This document shows, one piece after another, positions 1 through 7,608 of a stretch of DNA of 17,411 bases. The stretch is taken from positions 1 to 17,411 of the forward strand of contig JABLTG010000268.1 of assembly GCA_016618085.1 (NCBI GenBank), in the 5' to 3' direction. The position numbers were made by a program, and so were the translations under genes. Origin of the DNA: Neovahlkampfia damariscottae. Its lineage: Eukaryota; Heterolobosea; Selenaionea; Neovahlkampfiida; Neovahlkampfiidae. Each line of letters begins with the position of its first letter. The stretch's first letter is position 1. The notes below the pieces were generated by a model that saw only the letters and a program-made list of their open reading frames with translations, was not told the origin of the DNA and did not search any database.

Positions 1-1104
1 AAACCTAAAGACTTGTCAGTTGAAAATTTACCATCTTTTGCAGGTGTCGTAATGCCTTCTTTATCTGATATTGTTGAAAGAAATGCACTTGATGTATTGA
101 CTGCTGAGAAAATTATTGTTGGTGATGGTTTGAACAAAATAAAAGATAGTAACATTGATGCAACTAGTGACAACATTGACTTACCATCATCCAAATCATA
201 CAAAATTAATGGAACCACGCTTTTAAACCATGATGGTACTTATTACAATCTCGATAATATTGATAATATTAGGAGTAATGTTGATGAAAATTTAAATATT
301 GATGCTCAAGGTACTGGTAGAATCATTATGTCCACTTTGGCTAATGGAGGCTGTAAATTTGTAGGCGCTGATGCTGATAATTGGGGTGTACTTGTTACAA
401 ATTCAACCGATTCAACTGGTGTAGTTATTGGTACCTATAATAATGGTTTGGAAGATCAACCAACTATAGGTGCTAATGATACAGCTTTAACTGTTTGGGA
501 TAATTTATGGATTAAACCAGGAGGAAAAACTATTATTGGTAATGCTACTAGAGCCGATGTTACTGGAGCATCAGATCCTAGATTATATGTATTAGGTAAT
601 TCATATTTAAATGGTACGATGAATGTTATAAATACATCTAGATTTTGGAATTATATCGATTTTAATTATAGTTTGAGTGGTGGATCTCACAGATTAACAT
701 CACAACCAAGTAACCCAGCTCAACTTTACAATCATTATTTTCAAGAAGAACACGAAACTGTTGCACATAAAACCGATGTAATAATAGGTAATTATAGCGC
801 TGGTAGTTCTGGACAAGATTGTTCAACAACTTTTGAAGCTTTGTTTCATTCGGGAATATCCTTAAGTAAAGTAGATGCATGGTGTGAGATAGATGTTGGT
901 ACAACTGTAACTATTATTGTACAAGATGCTTTAACATCTGCAAGTCTTTGTATTTTAGTTTGTGCTGGTACTGGTGCTCCTGCATATTACTCAAGTACTA
1001 CAATCGCAAATTTATCAGGTACAGAAACATTATTCCAAACTGATTGTACCAGAACAGTCGGAGCTGGTGCGAATTTTCTTTATATTTGTAGACTTTACGC
1101 TTAA
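1..1104 (+). CDS. Viral/phage fibre-like protein, 5' end outside window
   Basis: The frame is open from base 1 (the first ATG is only at base 52), so the real start lies upstream; at least 367 residues are visible. The protein is rich in Gly, Thr, Asn, Ser and Asp with few Lys or Glu and has no transmembrane helix. Segments such as SYKINGTTLLNHDGTYYN and NLNIDAQGTGRIIM resemble the beta-rich shaft repeats of tail-fibre or adhesin proteins of phages and of large or Polinton-like eukaryotic viruses. The C-terminal ~150 residues look like a separate globular head. There is no intron, and GC content is clearly higher than in the neighbouring host genes (about 35-38% by eye against about 22-28%). 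I infer horizontal origin, perhaps an endogenous viral element. The family call rests on composition and pattern, not on a catalytic motif; it could instead be an unusual secreted host protein. Confidence 0.5.
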   Translation, partial: KPKDLSVENLPSFAGVVMPSLSDIVERNALDVLTAEKIIVGDGLNKIKDSNIDATSDNIDLPSSKSYKINGTTLLNHDGTYYNLDNIDNIRSNVDENLNIDAQGTGRIIMSTLANGGCKFVGADADNWGVLVTNSTDSTGVVIGTYNNGLEDQPTIGANDTALTVWDNLWIKPGGKTIIGNATRADVTGASDPRLYVLGNSYLNGTMNVINTSRFWNYIDFNYSLSGGSHRLTSQPSNPAQLYNHYFQEEHETVAHKTDVIIGNYSAGSSGQDCSTTFEALFHSGISLSKVDAWCEIDVGTTVTIIVQDALTSASLCILVCAGTGAPAYYSSTTIANLSGTETLFQTDCTRTVGAGANFLYICRLYA

Positions 1105-1418
1105 TTCAATTTTAATATTGTTTAAATAAAATTAAAGGTTATCATGTTTCATGTAGTTTGACAGCATACAATACACCTGTTGTACCAGAATAAAGGTTGT
1201 AATTAATTTCAAATAATGTTTTGTTTGACCTAATTCTTTTCAAAACAAATCAATAATAAGAAACTTTAAAATAGATTTAAGACTTTGATTTTCTTTTGTG
1301 AATTCAGAATCCAACAAACCCTGATGTCTACTATATATAAACCAAAAGTCGAAGACTGAACATAAAGTTAATTGATTTTTCGAAAAATATTTATTTCAAT
1401 TAAAATAATGTGTTAATT
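1105..1418. other. Intergenic spacer with TATA-like tract
   Basis: No convincing gene lies between the fibre-like gene and the end of the membrane-protein gene on the other strand. It contains a TATATATAAACC tract near 1330-1345 and two copies of AAAGGTTRT near 1135 and 1193. I see no tRNA cloverleaf, no terminal inverted repeat and no host-style CCAAT start element. Confidence 0.5.
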
Positions 1419-2176
1419 TTAGTCGTCTTTGAAGACATCATCAAACTCTTCTTCTGGAACAGCAAACCCCACTTGAAAACTACATAAAAAAAATAAAAAC
1501 TGCCATAGTCTAAGGAATTTTAAAATACTCTCCAAAATCATATTAAACCGTTCCCAATAATAATAATAACAATAAAAATAAATTAAAAACCCAAAGAGTA
1601 TCAAAATAAATGTTTTAAAGATGGAAGATTTCGTTCTGGTCTCCATATATTTTGTTAAAAAAGTTGCTGCGGACAAAACTAGCAAAATTGATACAATGAA
1701 TAGGCTCACTGTCTTTTCAAGCTCAAAGTTTAAATGAATTTGACACGTAATACCAGATGTGAGTTCTTTTAAAATGGGATATCCCATTTGCAATATAACA
1801 ACATAAATTCCAATAAAAAATGAGAAGCAAAGAAAAGCAAAAGGAACAAGTGGTTGATCCTTTAAAATAAAACTTAGTGAAGTAATGATATTCCAATATC
1901 TATAAAAACTGAAAGGAAACAAGTAATTTGGATTTTCCAAACAAGTAATTTTCTCTGTTTCATTGATTTTATAATAAAAAGTAGTACGAACCCGGCATTC
2001 CATTCATTCTTTAGAGCAAAAACAGATTTAATGTCTTTTTCATTCAAAAATGTCACTTCGAGCAATGTGATAACGATTAAACTAACGATAATTTCTCCTT
2101 TCGAAAGAAAATTAAGAAGTTTGAACAGATTATAATATAGATTCATGATGAATTTACGGACTAGATTCAAACACAT
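1419..2176 (-). CDS. Multi-pass membrane protein, function unknown
   Basis: The start ATG at 2176 sits 11 bp after an ATTGGTCAA element on this strand. The first exon frame and the downstream frame differ. The best junction is a 35-nt intron at 1987..1953 (GTACTA...CAGAG, phase 0), giving about 240 residues. Hydrophobic segments occur at GEIIVSLIVITLLEVTFL, LVPFAFLCFSFFIGIYVVI, TVSLFIVSILLVLSAATFL, TFILILFGFLIYFYCYYYY and the region around LRLWQFLFFLCS, so four or five transmembrane helices. The C-terminus is a short acidic tail (EEEFDDVFKDD). A further in-frame 21-nt GT..AG intron is possible near 1480-1505. I do not recognise the family. The intron model is inferred; a frameshifted pseudogene is the alternative. 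Confidence 0.55.
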
Positions 2177-2187
2177 TACTATTTAAA

Positions 2188-2196
2188 TTGACCAAT
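2188..2196 (-). promoter_or_regulatory. ATTGGTCAA start element of membrane-protein gene
   Basis: ATTGGTCAA reads on the minus strand and ends 11 bp before the ATG at 2176. It matches the motif before the other genes of the window. It also forms part of the left arm of a perfect hairpin. Confidence 0.5.
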
Positions 2197-2259
2197 CGTT
2201 TCGTTACATCTGTTCGTTTATAAACTTTAAAAAAAAACGGATGTAACGAAACGATTGGT
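2191..2259. repeat. 69-bp hairpin with perfect 20-bp arms
   Basis: ACCAATCGTTTCGTTACATC at 2191-2210 is matched by its exact reverse complement at 2240-2259, with a 29-nt AT-rich loop that itself holds the palindrome GTTTATAAAC (2216-2225). Each arm carries a CCAAT/ATTGG core. The arms contain several CpG in otherwise CpG-poor DNA. It could be a miniature palindromic element, a fold-back terminator or a paired binding site. Confidence 0.75.
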
Positions 2260-2629
2260 TTAAAATTGGATCAATCAGAAATCAGTATCCAATTTTATAA
2301 ACAAATAAAAAAAAATTATAAATAAAATTGGAAGGTAAACAAAAAACCTTGAATAAATAAAAGTATCAAAAATAATAAAAATTTTCCCAATCTCTCAATA
2401 GAAACTACTGAATACTGAAAAAATAAAAATTTGACAAAACAAAAATGTTAAGTGATTTGCAAAACATCCTGATAAAATCTACACAGCACTGATTTATTTC
2501 CTTAACTCTTTCTTTAATCCAAAAAAAAAAGTATCAAAGCCAAAACAATAAAAATACAAAAAAAAGTACAAAAATTTTACCATACCCCTCCCTATGATCC
2601 AACTCAAATCTCACAACTCTGCCAGCACT

Positions 2630-2696
2630 AGCAAGTAAAGTACATAGAACCGAGCGTAGCGTCCTAGAATAGGCGGGGCAATGTACTTTACTTGCT
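2630..2696. repeat. 67-bp hairpin with perfect 16-bp arms and GC-rich loop
   Basis: AGCAAGTAAAGTACAT (2630-2645) and ATGTACTTTACTTGCT (2681-2696) are exact reverse complements. The 35-nt loop is over 55% GC, far above its surroundings, and contains a small inner inverted repeat (CCTA...TAGG). No target-site duplication is obvious at the borders. Size and design resemble the 2191-2259 hairpin, but the sequences differ. Confidence 0.75.
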
Positions 2697-2811
2697 TGAT
2701 GAAATAGTTGAACTTTTTTAAATTGGAATATTTATTGACTACTGAACATTGATTGAGTGTTTTATTGAATTCTTTTTTGACTTTAATTGTAGGTTTTCTT
2801 TTTTTATTTTT

Positions 2812-2820
2812 ATTGGTCAA
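2812..2820 (+). promoter_or_regulatory. ATTGGTCAA start element
   Basis: An exact ATTGGTCAA lies nine bases before the ATG at 2830, so any 5' leader starting downstream of it would be only a few bases long. Confidence 0.55.
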
Positions 2821-2829
2821 CAATTCAAA

Positions 2830-3266
2830 ATGTCTCAGATACCAAAAGGTGGACTGATAAAGAGATTAAAGAATTATTGGAGATTTTATAATTTAAACAA
2901 ATTACTCGATAAACATAAAGATAAAATAACAATGTATTTAAACATTGAGGTAAAAGATAAAAATTATTTATATTTTATTTTTCGAAGAATTTAAAAAAAA
3001 GAAGAATGGAATCAGATAAATTACATAAAATAATTCGAGAAACAACCAGGTCAACTTCCAAAATGATGAAAAAAGAAACTGAACAACGAACACCATCTTC
3101 AGCAAGAAAAATAACAAATTTAACAAAGACAAGTGATAAAAAAAAGGAAGAAATGACACTTACTCAACAAATTGAATCAATGGATTATAAGGAAATTGAA
3201 AAAAAATTGCACCAATTAAAACAAAAAAATGTTCAAAAATCAAATGAGACAACTTCAAAAAAATAA
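2830..3266 (+). CDS. Small Lys-rich protein, unknown
   Basis: Two exons, 2830-2949 and 2988-3266, are joined across a 38-nt intron (GTAAAAG...TTCGAAG, phase 0) to give about 132 residues. The N-terminus (PKGGLIKRLKNYWRFYNLNKLL) is basic with aromatic residues and could be a presequence or amphipathic helix. The remainder is a charged, Ser/Thr/Lys-rich, probably helical or disordered tail. There is no transmembrane segment and no motif I recognise. The last 38 bp overlap, in another frame, the start of the PTGES2-like gene, whose CCAAT box also lies inside this gene. The intron and the start element support a real gene, but the family is unknown. A longer transcript covering both genes cannot be excluded. 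Confidence 0.5.
3212..3216 (+). promoter_or_regulatory. CCAAT element of PTGES2-like gene
   Basis: CCAAT followed by an A-rich stretch lies 12 bp before the ATG at 3229, as before other genes here, but inside the coding region of the upstream gene. Confidence 0.35.
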
Positions 3267-4037
3267 ACCATTTTTCAAATTTTATTCAAAAGAGTTGAAT
3301 ATAAAATTATATCAATATGAAGCATGTCCTTTCTCACATAAAGTTAGAGCATACTTAAAATATAAAAAATTAGATTTTGAAACAGTTGAAGTGAATCCAT
3401 TTTCAAAACAAGAATTATCATTCAGTAAAGATTATAAAAAGGTACCAGTAGCTGTAATTAATGATATTCAAATAAATAATTCATATGATATTATTCAATA
3501 TATTCGTAAAGAATTAAACGAACAAGTAAAAGATGAAAGTAAGTAAAAGGTGTAAATAATAAAAGTAATAAAAAAGAAACAACTGATGAATGGAATGAAT
3601 TTGCTGATAAAAAATTAGCAGTCACTTTGTTACCAAATCTTTATAAAAACTATTCTGATGCTTTAGAAGCATTTAATTATATTTCACGTGTTCCAAACTG
3701 GAATTTAGTTCAAAGAATTTGGTTAAAGTATTTTGGTGCATTCTTTATGAGAATGTTAAAGAAGAGATTAATGAAAAAGTATGGTCTAAAAGGAAATGAT
3801 CCAAGGTAAATCAAAATATTTATTAAATTCAAATGTAGAATATCTTTATATGAATTAATTGATTCAATGAATTTTAGAAATGAATATTTGAATGGTGATG
3901 AAATGACAGAATCAGATGTTATTATTTTTGGTATTTTTTCAACAGTTTCAAATTTGAAAACTGGACGTGACATTTTTGAACATAATAAAAAATTAAGAGA
4001 ATGGTTTGATAGAGTAAATAAGAGAATAAATTTTTAA
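3229..4037 (+). CDS. PTGES2: PTGES2-like glutaredoxin/GST-fold protein
   Basis: Three exons (3229-3538, 3577-3805, 3839-4037), with 38- and 33-nt introns, give 245 residues. The N-terminal thioredoxin-like domain has LYQYEACPFSHKVRAYL, then VEVNPFSKQEL and KKVPV, as in membrane-associated prostaglandin E synthase 2. The C-terminal GST-like helical part (LPNLYKNYSDALEAFNYI..., KYFGAFFMRMLKKRL, then a final WFDRV helix) also follows that family. The family CPFC motif is CPFS here: Cys33 is kept and the second Cys is Ser36. The short basic N-terminus suggests mitochondrial or membrane targeting. Family members bind glutathione and haem; prostaglandin synthesis in a protist is not implied. The first intron could use another nearby donor, changing only a few residues. 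The last exon fits the family closely. Confidence 0.85.
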
Positions 4038-4355
4038 ATGGTATTCCTTCATGACAGATCATTGATATGTCTTTTGAAATCAGTTTCACTCTTTGGATCA
4101 CCTTGGTTTTTTTGTTATAATATTATTCAGTTATAATATTTGTATTTGGCCCTTTGATCTAATTTTCTGTTGGGATGTTTCGCCTCTAGTGATTCTCCAT
4201 TTCTTTTTTTCCATGTATCTTCTTTGTTGGTTCCTCTTTAAACTGTTTACTTCAAAATAAATTTAAATGAATTGAATGGGATCATCAACAACAAAAGAAT
4301 CATGATGGGTTATTGGTCAATTGTTCTTCGGAGTTTTAACTTCAATTTTTCGGAG
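4038..4355 (+). other. Spacer before IBA57
   Basis: This 318-bp spacer is slightly richer in GC and T than nearby spacers. GTTATAATATT occurs twice, at 4114-4124 and 4130-4140. No tRNA or supported ORF is seen, and a small non-coding RNA cannot be excluded. The host start motif occurs at 4312-4320. Confidence 0.4.
4312..4320 (+). promoter_or_regulatory. ATTGGTCAA start element of IBA57
   Basis: An exact ATTGGTCAA lies 35 bp upstream of the ATG at 4356. The frame stays open upstream to another ATG at 4302, but that would place this element inside the coding region, so 4356 is preferred. Confidence 0.5.
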
Positions 4356-5364
4356 ATGCACAAATTAAGAACTTTAAAAAATTTAAACATCAAATACTCA
4401 ACTAATAATTACTATGATCAATTTCCATTGAAGTCAATCAAAAGAGAAGGCAGTTTTCATTTATCACATCGAAATTTGTTGTCTTTAAAAGGTGTAGATT
4501 CCACCAAATTTTTACAATCATACATTAGTAATGATATCAATAAATTCAATGAAAAAAATATTCTTAATGCTGTTTTTATGAACACAAAAGGAAGAGTAAA
4601 CCGATTTAATATTTTTAATTTTTTTTGTAGGTTATTTGTGAAAGTATAATAACGAAACCAAATGAAAATGAATATTGGATTGAATGTGATGAAAATGTTA
4701 TTGATTTTTTAAAGAAACATTTATTAAAATTTAAATTAAGATCAAAAATAACAATTGAAGAAGTTACTGGAATGAAAGTTTACTCTTCTTTTGAAAAATT
4801 AAATGATCAAAATTTTATTTATCAAGATCCTAGAAATGATTCATTAGGTTTTCGAATTTATTCAGAAAAAGTTGATAATTTGAATGATATGAATATATAT
4901 GATCAATTCAGAATAATGACAGGTGTTTGTGAAGGTAACATACATTATAATATTCACGTTTTACATTATAATAGGTGTTAAAGATGTTCCAATTGAAGAT
5001 ACTTTTCCTTCAGAAATCAATTTTGATTTTATTGATGGTATTTCTTATAACAAAGGGTTCTAATTTTTTATTCTAACTTTTAAGGTGTTATTTAGGACAA
5101 GAATTAACAGCAAGAACTCATTTTTCAGGATTGACTAGAAAGAGATGTTTTCCAATTTATTCAAATGAAGAAGAAGAGAATTTAGAATCTGATCAAGAAA
5201 TTTATGACGAAAAAGATAAAAAAATTGGATCTATTAAATCAACTAATAAATCAATTGGAATTGCTAAAATTAAATTTGCAACAGTTTTGAATTCAAAAAT
5301 ATTAAAGACAAAAGACGGAAAAATTTTAAATTTAGTCAAACCTTTTTGGATGAATTTAGAATAA
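4356..5364 (+). CDS. IBA57: Iron-sulfur cluster assembly factor IBA57 (CAF17/YgfZ family)
   Basis: Four exons (4356-4595, 4631-4934, 4975-5056, 5085-5364), with introns of 35, 40 and 28 nt, give 301 residues. IBA57 works with ISCA1/ISCA2 in the mitochondrial matrix to make [4Fe-4S] clusters for aconitase, lipoate synthase and other enzymes. The sequence shows the family pattern: LSLKGVDSTKFLQSYISNDI near the N-terminus, NTKGR followed by VICESII, then LRSKI. The signature KGCYLGQELTART begins at residue 208, its conserved Cys falling right after the third intron. The Lys/Asn-rich N-terminus fits a mitochondrial presequence. An acidic insert (EEEENLESDQEIYDEKD) sits between RKRCFPI and the final beta-barrel segment. 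The 28-nt intron has a weak donor (GTTCTA), but the joined protein is exactly what the family requires. Confidence 0.92.
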
Positions 5365-5373
5365 AATAAATTT

Positions 5374-5738
5374 CTATTCTTCTTTTTCTTCTTCTTTTTG
5401 AATGCTTTCATATAATTCATCCATTCTTTTATTTCCTAAATATCTTTTTTCTCTCATTTTTAAGAATTGTCCTCTTTTACGATGTAATTCTTTAGCCATA
5501 CCATCATTTACTGATTCTACAACTCTAAATGTTACACCTGAGAAAAATACGACGCTCAACAATTGCCATGGTTCTTTTTGTATTAATTTTATATTTTTTT
5601 TTTTTTACTTCTTATCGGATTTATGTGTTGTACGTTACAAGCTAATACATGCGCGAATGCACCTAAAGCACTACCAGACCAAAACCATTTGTTGAAAGTG
5701 AATTTTTCTTCACCAGAAAAGAGTTCAACTTGCACCAT
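5374..5738 (-). CDS. Small protein with one hydrophobic segment, unknown
   Basis: The ATG is at 5738, with exon 1 at 5738-5609 and exon 2 at 5537-5374, giving 97 residues. The 71-nt intron (GTAAAA followed by a 13-A tract, ending TTTTTCTCAG, phase 1) is the longest I place here. The protein begins MVQVELFSGEEKFTFNKWFW, then a short Gly/Ala-rich hydrophobic stretch (SGSALGAFAHVLA). It continues with a basic/acidic helical tail (GMAKELHRKRGQFLKMREKR) ending in Glu/Lys repeats. This is typical of small inner-mitochondrial-membrane or assembly-factor proteins, but I cannot name a family. An ATTGG motif lies 27 bp upstream of the start. It converges with IBA57, with nine bases between the two stop codons. 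Confidence 0.5.
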
Positions 5739-5765
5739 TAAATTTTTTATTTGTTATAGAAACAA

Positions 5766-5770
5766 CCAAT
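5766..5770 (-). promoter_or_regulatory. CCAAT/ATTGG element
   Basis: On the gene strand it reads ATTGGTTG, 27 bp before the ATG at 5738. Confidence 0.35.
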
Positions 5771-5897
5771 CAGATTTATGTTTCAAAATTAAGCATGTTC
5801 GAAAGTTATAACTCAAAATTATTTATCAATTTATTATATTTTAAACTATTCTAATTGAGTTGTTGTTCCAATATTCTCTATCATGTTTAGGATCACA

Positions 5898-6887
5898 CTA
5901 CGATTCACTAAGACATTTGTCTTTATCAAATATTATTTCAATATCAATAAAATTTGAATTATTTGAATTTAAAGATGAATACATTCTATTAAATATTAGA
6001 TAAAATTCTTTATCTTTTTTCAAATTTTCATCTAAAAAATAAAATAATCTTCTATTTTTCTTTAAACATTTTAACATTAAATCTCTATCATTTTTTGATT
6101 TTTCATTCAAATAAGTAAAACATTTTTCATTTTTAATTAAACATTCTTCAATAATTTCTTCATTTTTTATCATTTCTTCATTTTCATTTAAAAATCTAAT
6201 TGATTTTGAATTTTGTTTTATTGCCTCAAATACAATCATAAAATTATTTTTAAATTTATTTGGAATGTATTCTAATGTATTTCCATTTTGTTTTACAGAA
6301 TTTAAAATAATATCAAAATCATTTCTTAATTCTTCATTTAGATATTTTAAAGATAATCCATTTTGTTGAACTGCTATTAGACCAATATCTTTGGTGATTA
6401 ATTTATTAATTTCATTATCATTGAAAAATAAAGATAAATACATTCCATTCTTTTGAATAATTAATTTAAAGAATTCAAAGTCTTCAAGCAGTATTTGTTT
6501 TAAATTTAAATTTAAAAAGAAATTTGATGCATCTTCTTCATAATTCATTTCTAAATTCTTTTCATTTTCATTTCGTGTTTCATTTTCGTCTTTTTGTTTG
6601 GTTGAGAATAGTTCCAACAGTATTTCTTTATCATTTTGCAATTCTTTTGAAGCAAAATATATTGATTCTTTAAAATTCTTGACTGCTTCTAAAACAACTT
6701 CCTTATCATTTTTTAATTTTTCAGAAACAAAGCACAAACTATCACCATTATGTTTCATTGTTTCTAAAACTATTTTTTTATTTCCTCTTAAACTTGCATT
6801 TAGTACTTCTATTCTCCATTCATTCTCTTTTAAATATTCAAATATTTCTTCTTCCTCTTCTTTCCAATCTTCATCTTCCTCACTCAT
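5898..6887 (-). CDS. DUF4116 repeat protein
   Basis: One uninterrupted exon of 329 residues. It is built from tandem units of about 45-50 residues with the DUF4116 pattern: a Lys/Asn-Asp start, an ΦVLEAV(K) helix, (Q)NG, then a short Leu/Tyr-rich helix. Clear examples are LKNDKEVVLEAVKNFKESI, LRNDFDIILNSVKQNGNTLEYI and KNNFMIVFEAIKQNSKSIRFL; about six to eight units are visible. The N-terminus is strongly acidic (MSEEDEDWKEEEEE). DUF4116 proteins are common in protists and some giant viruses; their function is unknown, probably a helical scaffold for binding. A reverse CCAAT lies only four bases before the ATG. Composition is host-like. Confidence 0.8.
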   Translation of the reverse strand: MSEEDEDWKEEEEEIFEYLKENEWRIEVLNASLRGNKKIVLETMKHNGDSLCFVSEKLKNDKEVVLEAVKNFKESIYFASKELQNDKEILLELFSTKQKDENETRNENEKNLEMNYEEDASNFFLNLNLKQILLEDFEFFKLIIQKNGMYLSLFFNDNEINKLITKDIGLIAVQQNGLSLKYLNEELRNDFDIILNSVKQNGNTLEYIPNKFKNNFMIVFEAIKQNSKSIRFLNENEEMIKNEEIIEECLIKNEKCFTYLNEKSKNDRDLMLKCLKKNRRLFYFLDENLKKDKEFYLIFNRMYSSLNSNNSNFIDIEIIFDKDKCLSES

Positions 6888-6891
6888 TTTT

Positions 6892-6896
6892 ATTGG
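6892..6896 (-). promoter_or_regulatory. CCAAT element of DUF4116 gene
   Basis: On the gene strand, GTCCAATAAAAATG places the CCAAT only four bases before the start codon, an extreme case of the window-wide motif. Confidence 0.5.
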
Positions 6897-6928
6897 ACAA
6901 AATAAAATTTATTAGAACTTAATATAAT

Positions 6929-7585
6929 TTATAATCCTAATATTTGTTTCTTTTTCGCATCAAATTCTTGTTGAGTTAAGATGCCTTTTTTCAACAAATC
7001 TGCATATTTTTCAAGATCATCAATTGTTTCTGTTGTTTTGGTGGTAGTTTTCATATCATTTTCTTGTTTAGGTGATGGTTTTTCATATTTTGTAAATTCT
7101 ACTTTTTTAAATTCAACTGGTTCATAATCTTTTTTATGAGTTTGTCCCACACCATCACTTTTGAATTTTATTAATAAATAGAGAATATAATTACGTATAT
7201 ATTTTAGCACCTGACCTAGGGTCAATTTTGAATCCTTTTGCTTCGACTTTCTTGGTGACTGTTTTACCAAAATTTCTGTCTTTTCTTTGAACAACAGATA
7301 ATTGGTCGTTTACCATTGAAACTGAAAAGAACTTTCCTTTTTCTAATCCAAATTTAAGTTTTCCAGATTTCTTTAAAACTGGAATCTTTACTGACAACAC
7401 AAAATCATTTTGTGATTTTAAATAAAATTCTTTCTTTCAAATTCAATAAGAGATAATTTTCTTACATATTTTTCTTCTTTTACATCTGAGTTAGAAATGA
7501 AACACTCTTCGTCGTTCACAAGTAATTGAAAAGGAGCATCTTTTGAACCCTTAACGTCTTTGATAGTGAAGTAAATATCGGTCAT
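6929..7585 (-). CDS. SHOCT-domain protein
   Basis: Three exons (7585-7466, 7433-7195, 7157-6929), with introns of 32 and 37 nt, give 195 residues. The C-terminal ~32 residues (IDDLEKYADLLKKGILTQQE...KKKQILGL) are a textbook SHOCT motif: a short helix pair around G-[IL]-[IL]-T-x-x-E-F/Y with a following K-rich helix. SHOCT is a short, mostly bacterial C-terminal domain thought to mediate oligomerisation. Upstream, residues 1-120 form a beta-rich module (MTDIYFTIKDVKGSKDAPF..., FVLSVKIPVLKKSG..., GKFFSVSMVNDQLSVV) that may be a PH-like or other small barrel; I do not recognise it. A charged linker joins the parts. The gene lies 41 bp upstream of the DUF4116 gene on the same strand, with its own CCAAT three bases before the ATG, so the two are probably separate transcripts. 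Confidence 0.75.
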
Positions 7586-7588
7586 CTG

Positions 7589-7608
7589 ATTGGCTAATTT
7601 CTAATTGG
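7589..7608 (-). promoter_or_regulatory. Double CCAAT element of SHOCT gene
   Basis: Two CCAAT boxes, at 7589-7593 and 7604-7608, lie 3 and 18 bp before the ATG at 7585 on the minus strand. Confidence 0.5.

Larger units (their letters stand above)
2263..2829. other. Gene-poor spacer
   Basis: About 570 bp of poly-A/poly-T-rich DNA without a supported gene. Apart from the hairpin at 2630-2696 and the promoter motif at 2812 I see nothing specific. An open frame on the minus strand (2611-2823) has no ATG or other support. Confidence 0.5.

Noticed and set aside
662-904. 80-codon minus-strand frame inside the fibre-like gene
   Set aside because: Antisense shadow of a long, well-formed coding frame, with no start element.
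2098-2157. Additional 60-nt intron near the start of the membrane-protein gene
   Set aside because: A GTAAAT..AAAG pair exists and keeps the frame, but the retained sequence reads as normal protein and is longer than most introns here, so it was left as exon.
2611-2823. Minus-strand frame of 70 codons starting with TTG
   Set aside because: No ATG, it covers the promoter motif of the plus-strand gene and the hairpin, and its composition is not protein-like at the end.
4038-4355. tRNA or spliceosomal RNA in the slightly GC-richer spacer
   Set aside because: No cloverleaf arms, GTTCRANNC box or known snRNA sequence could be found by eye.
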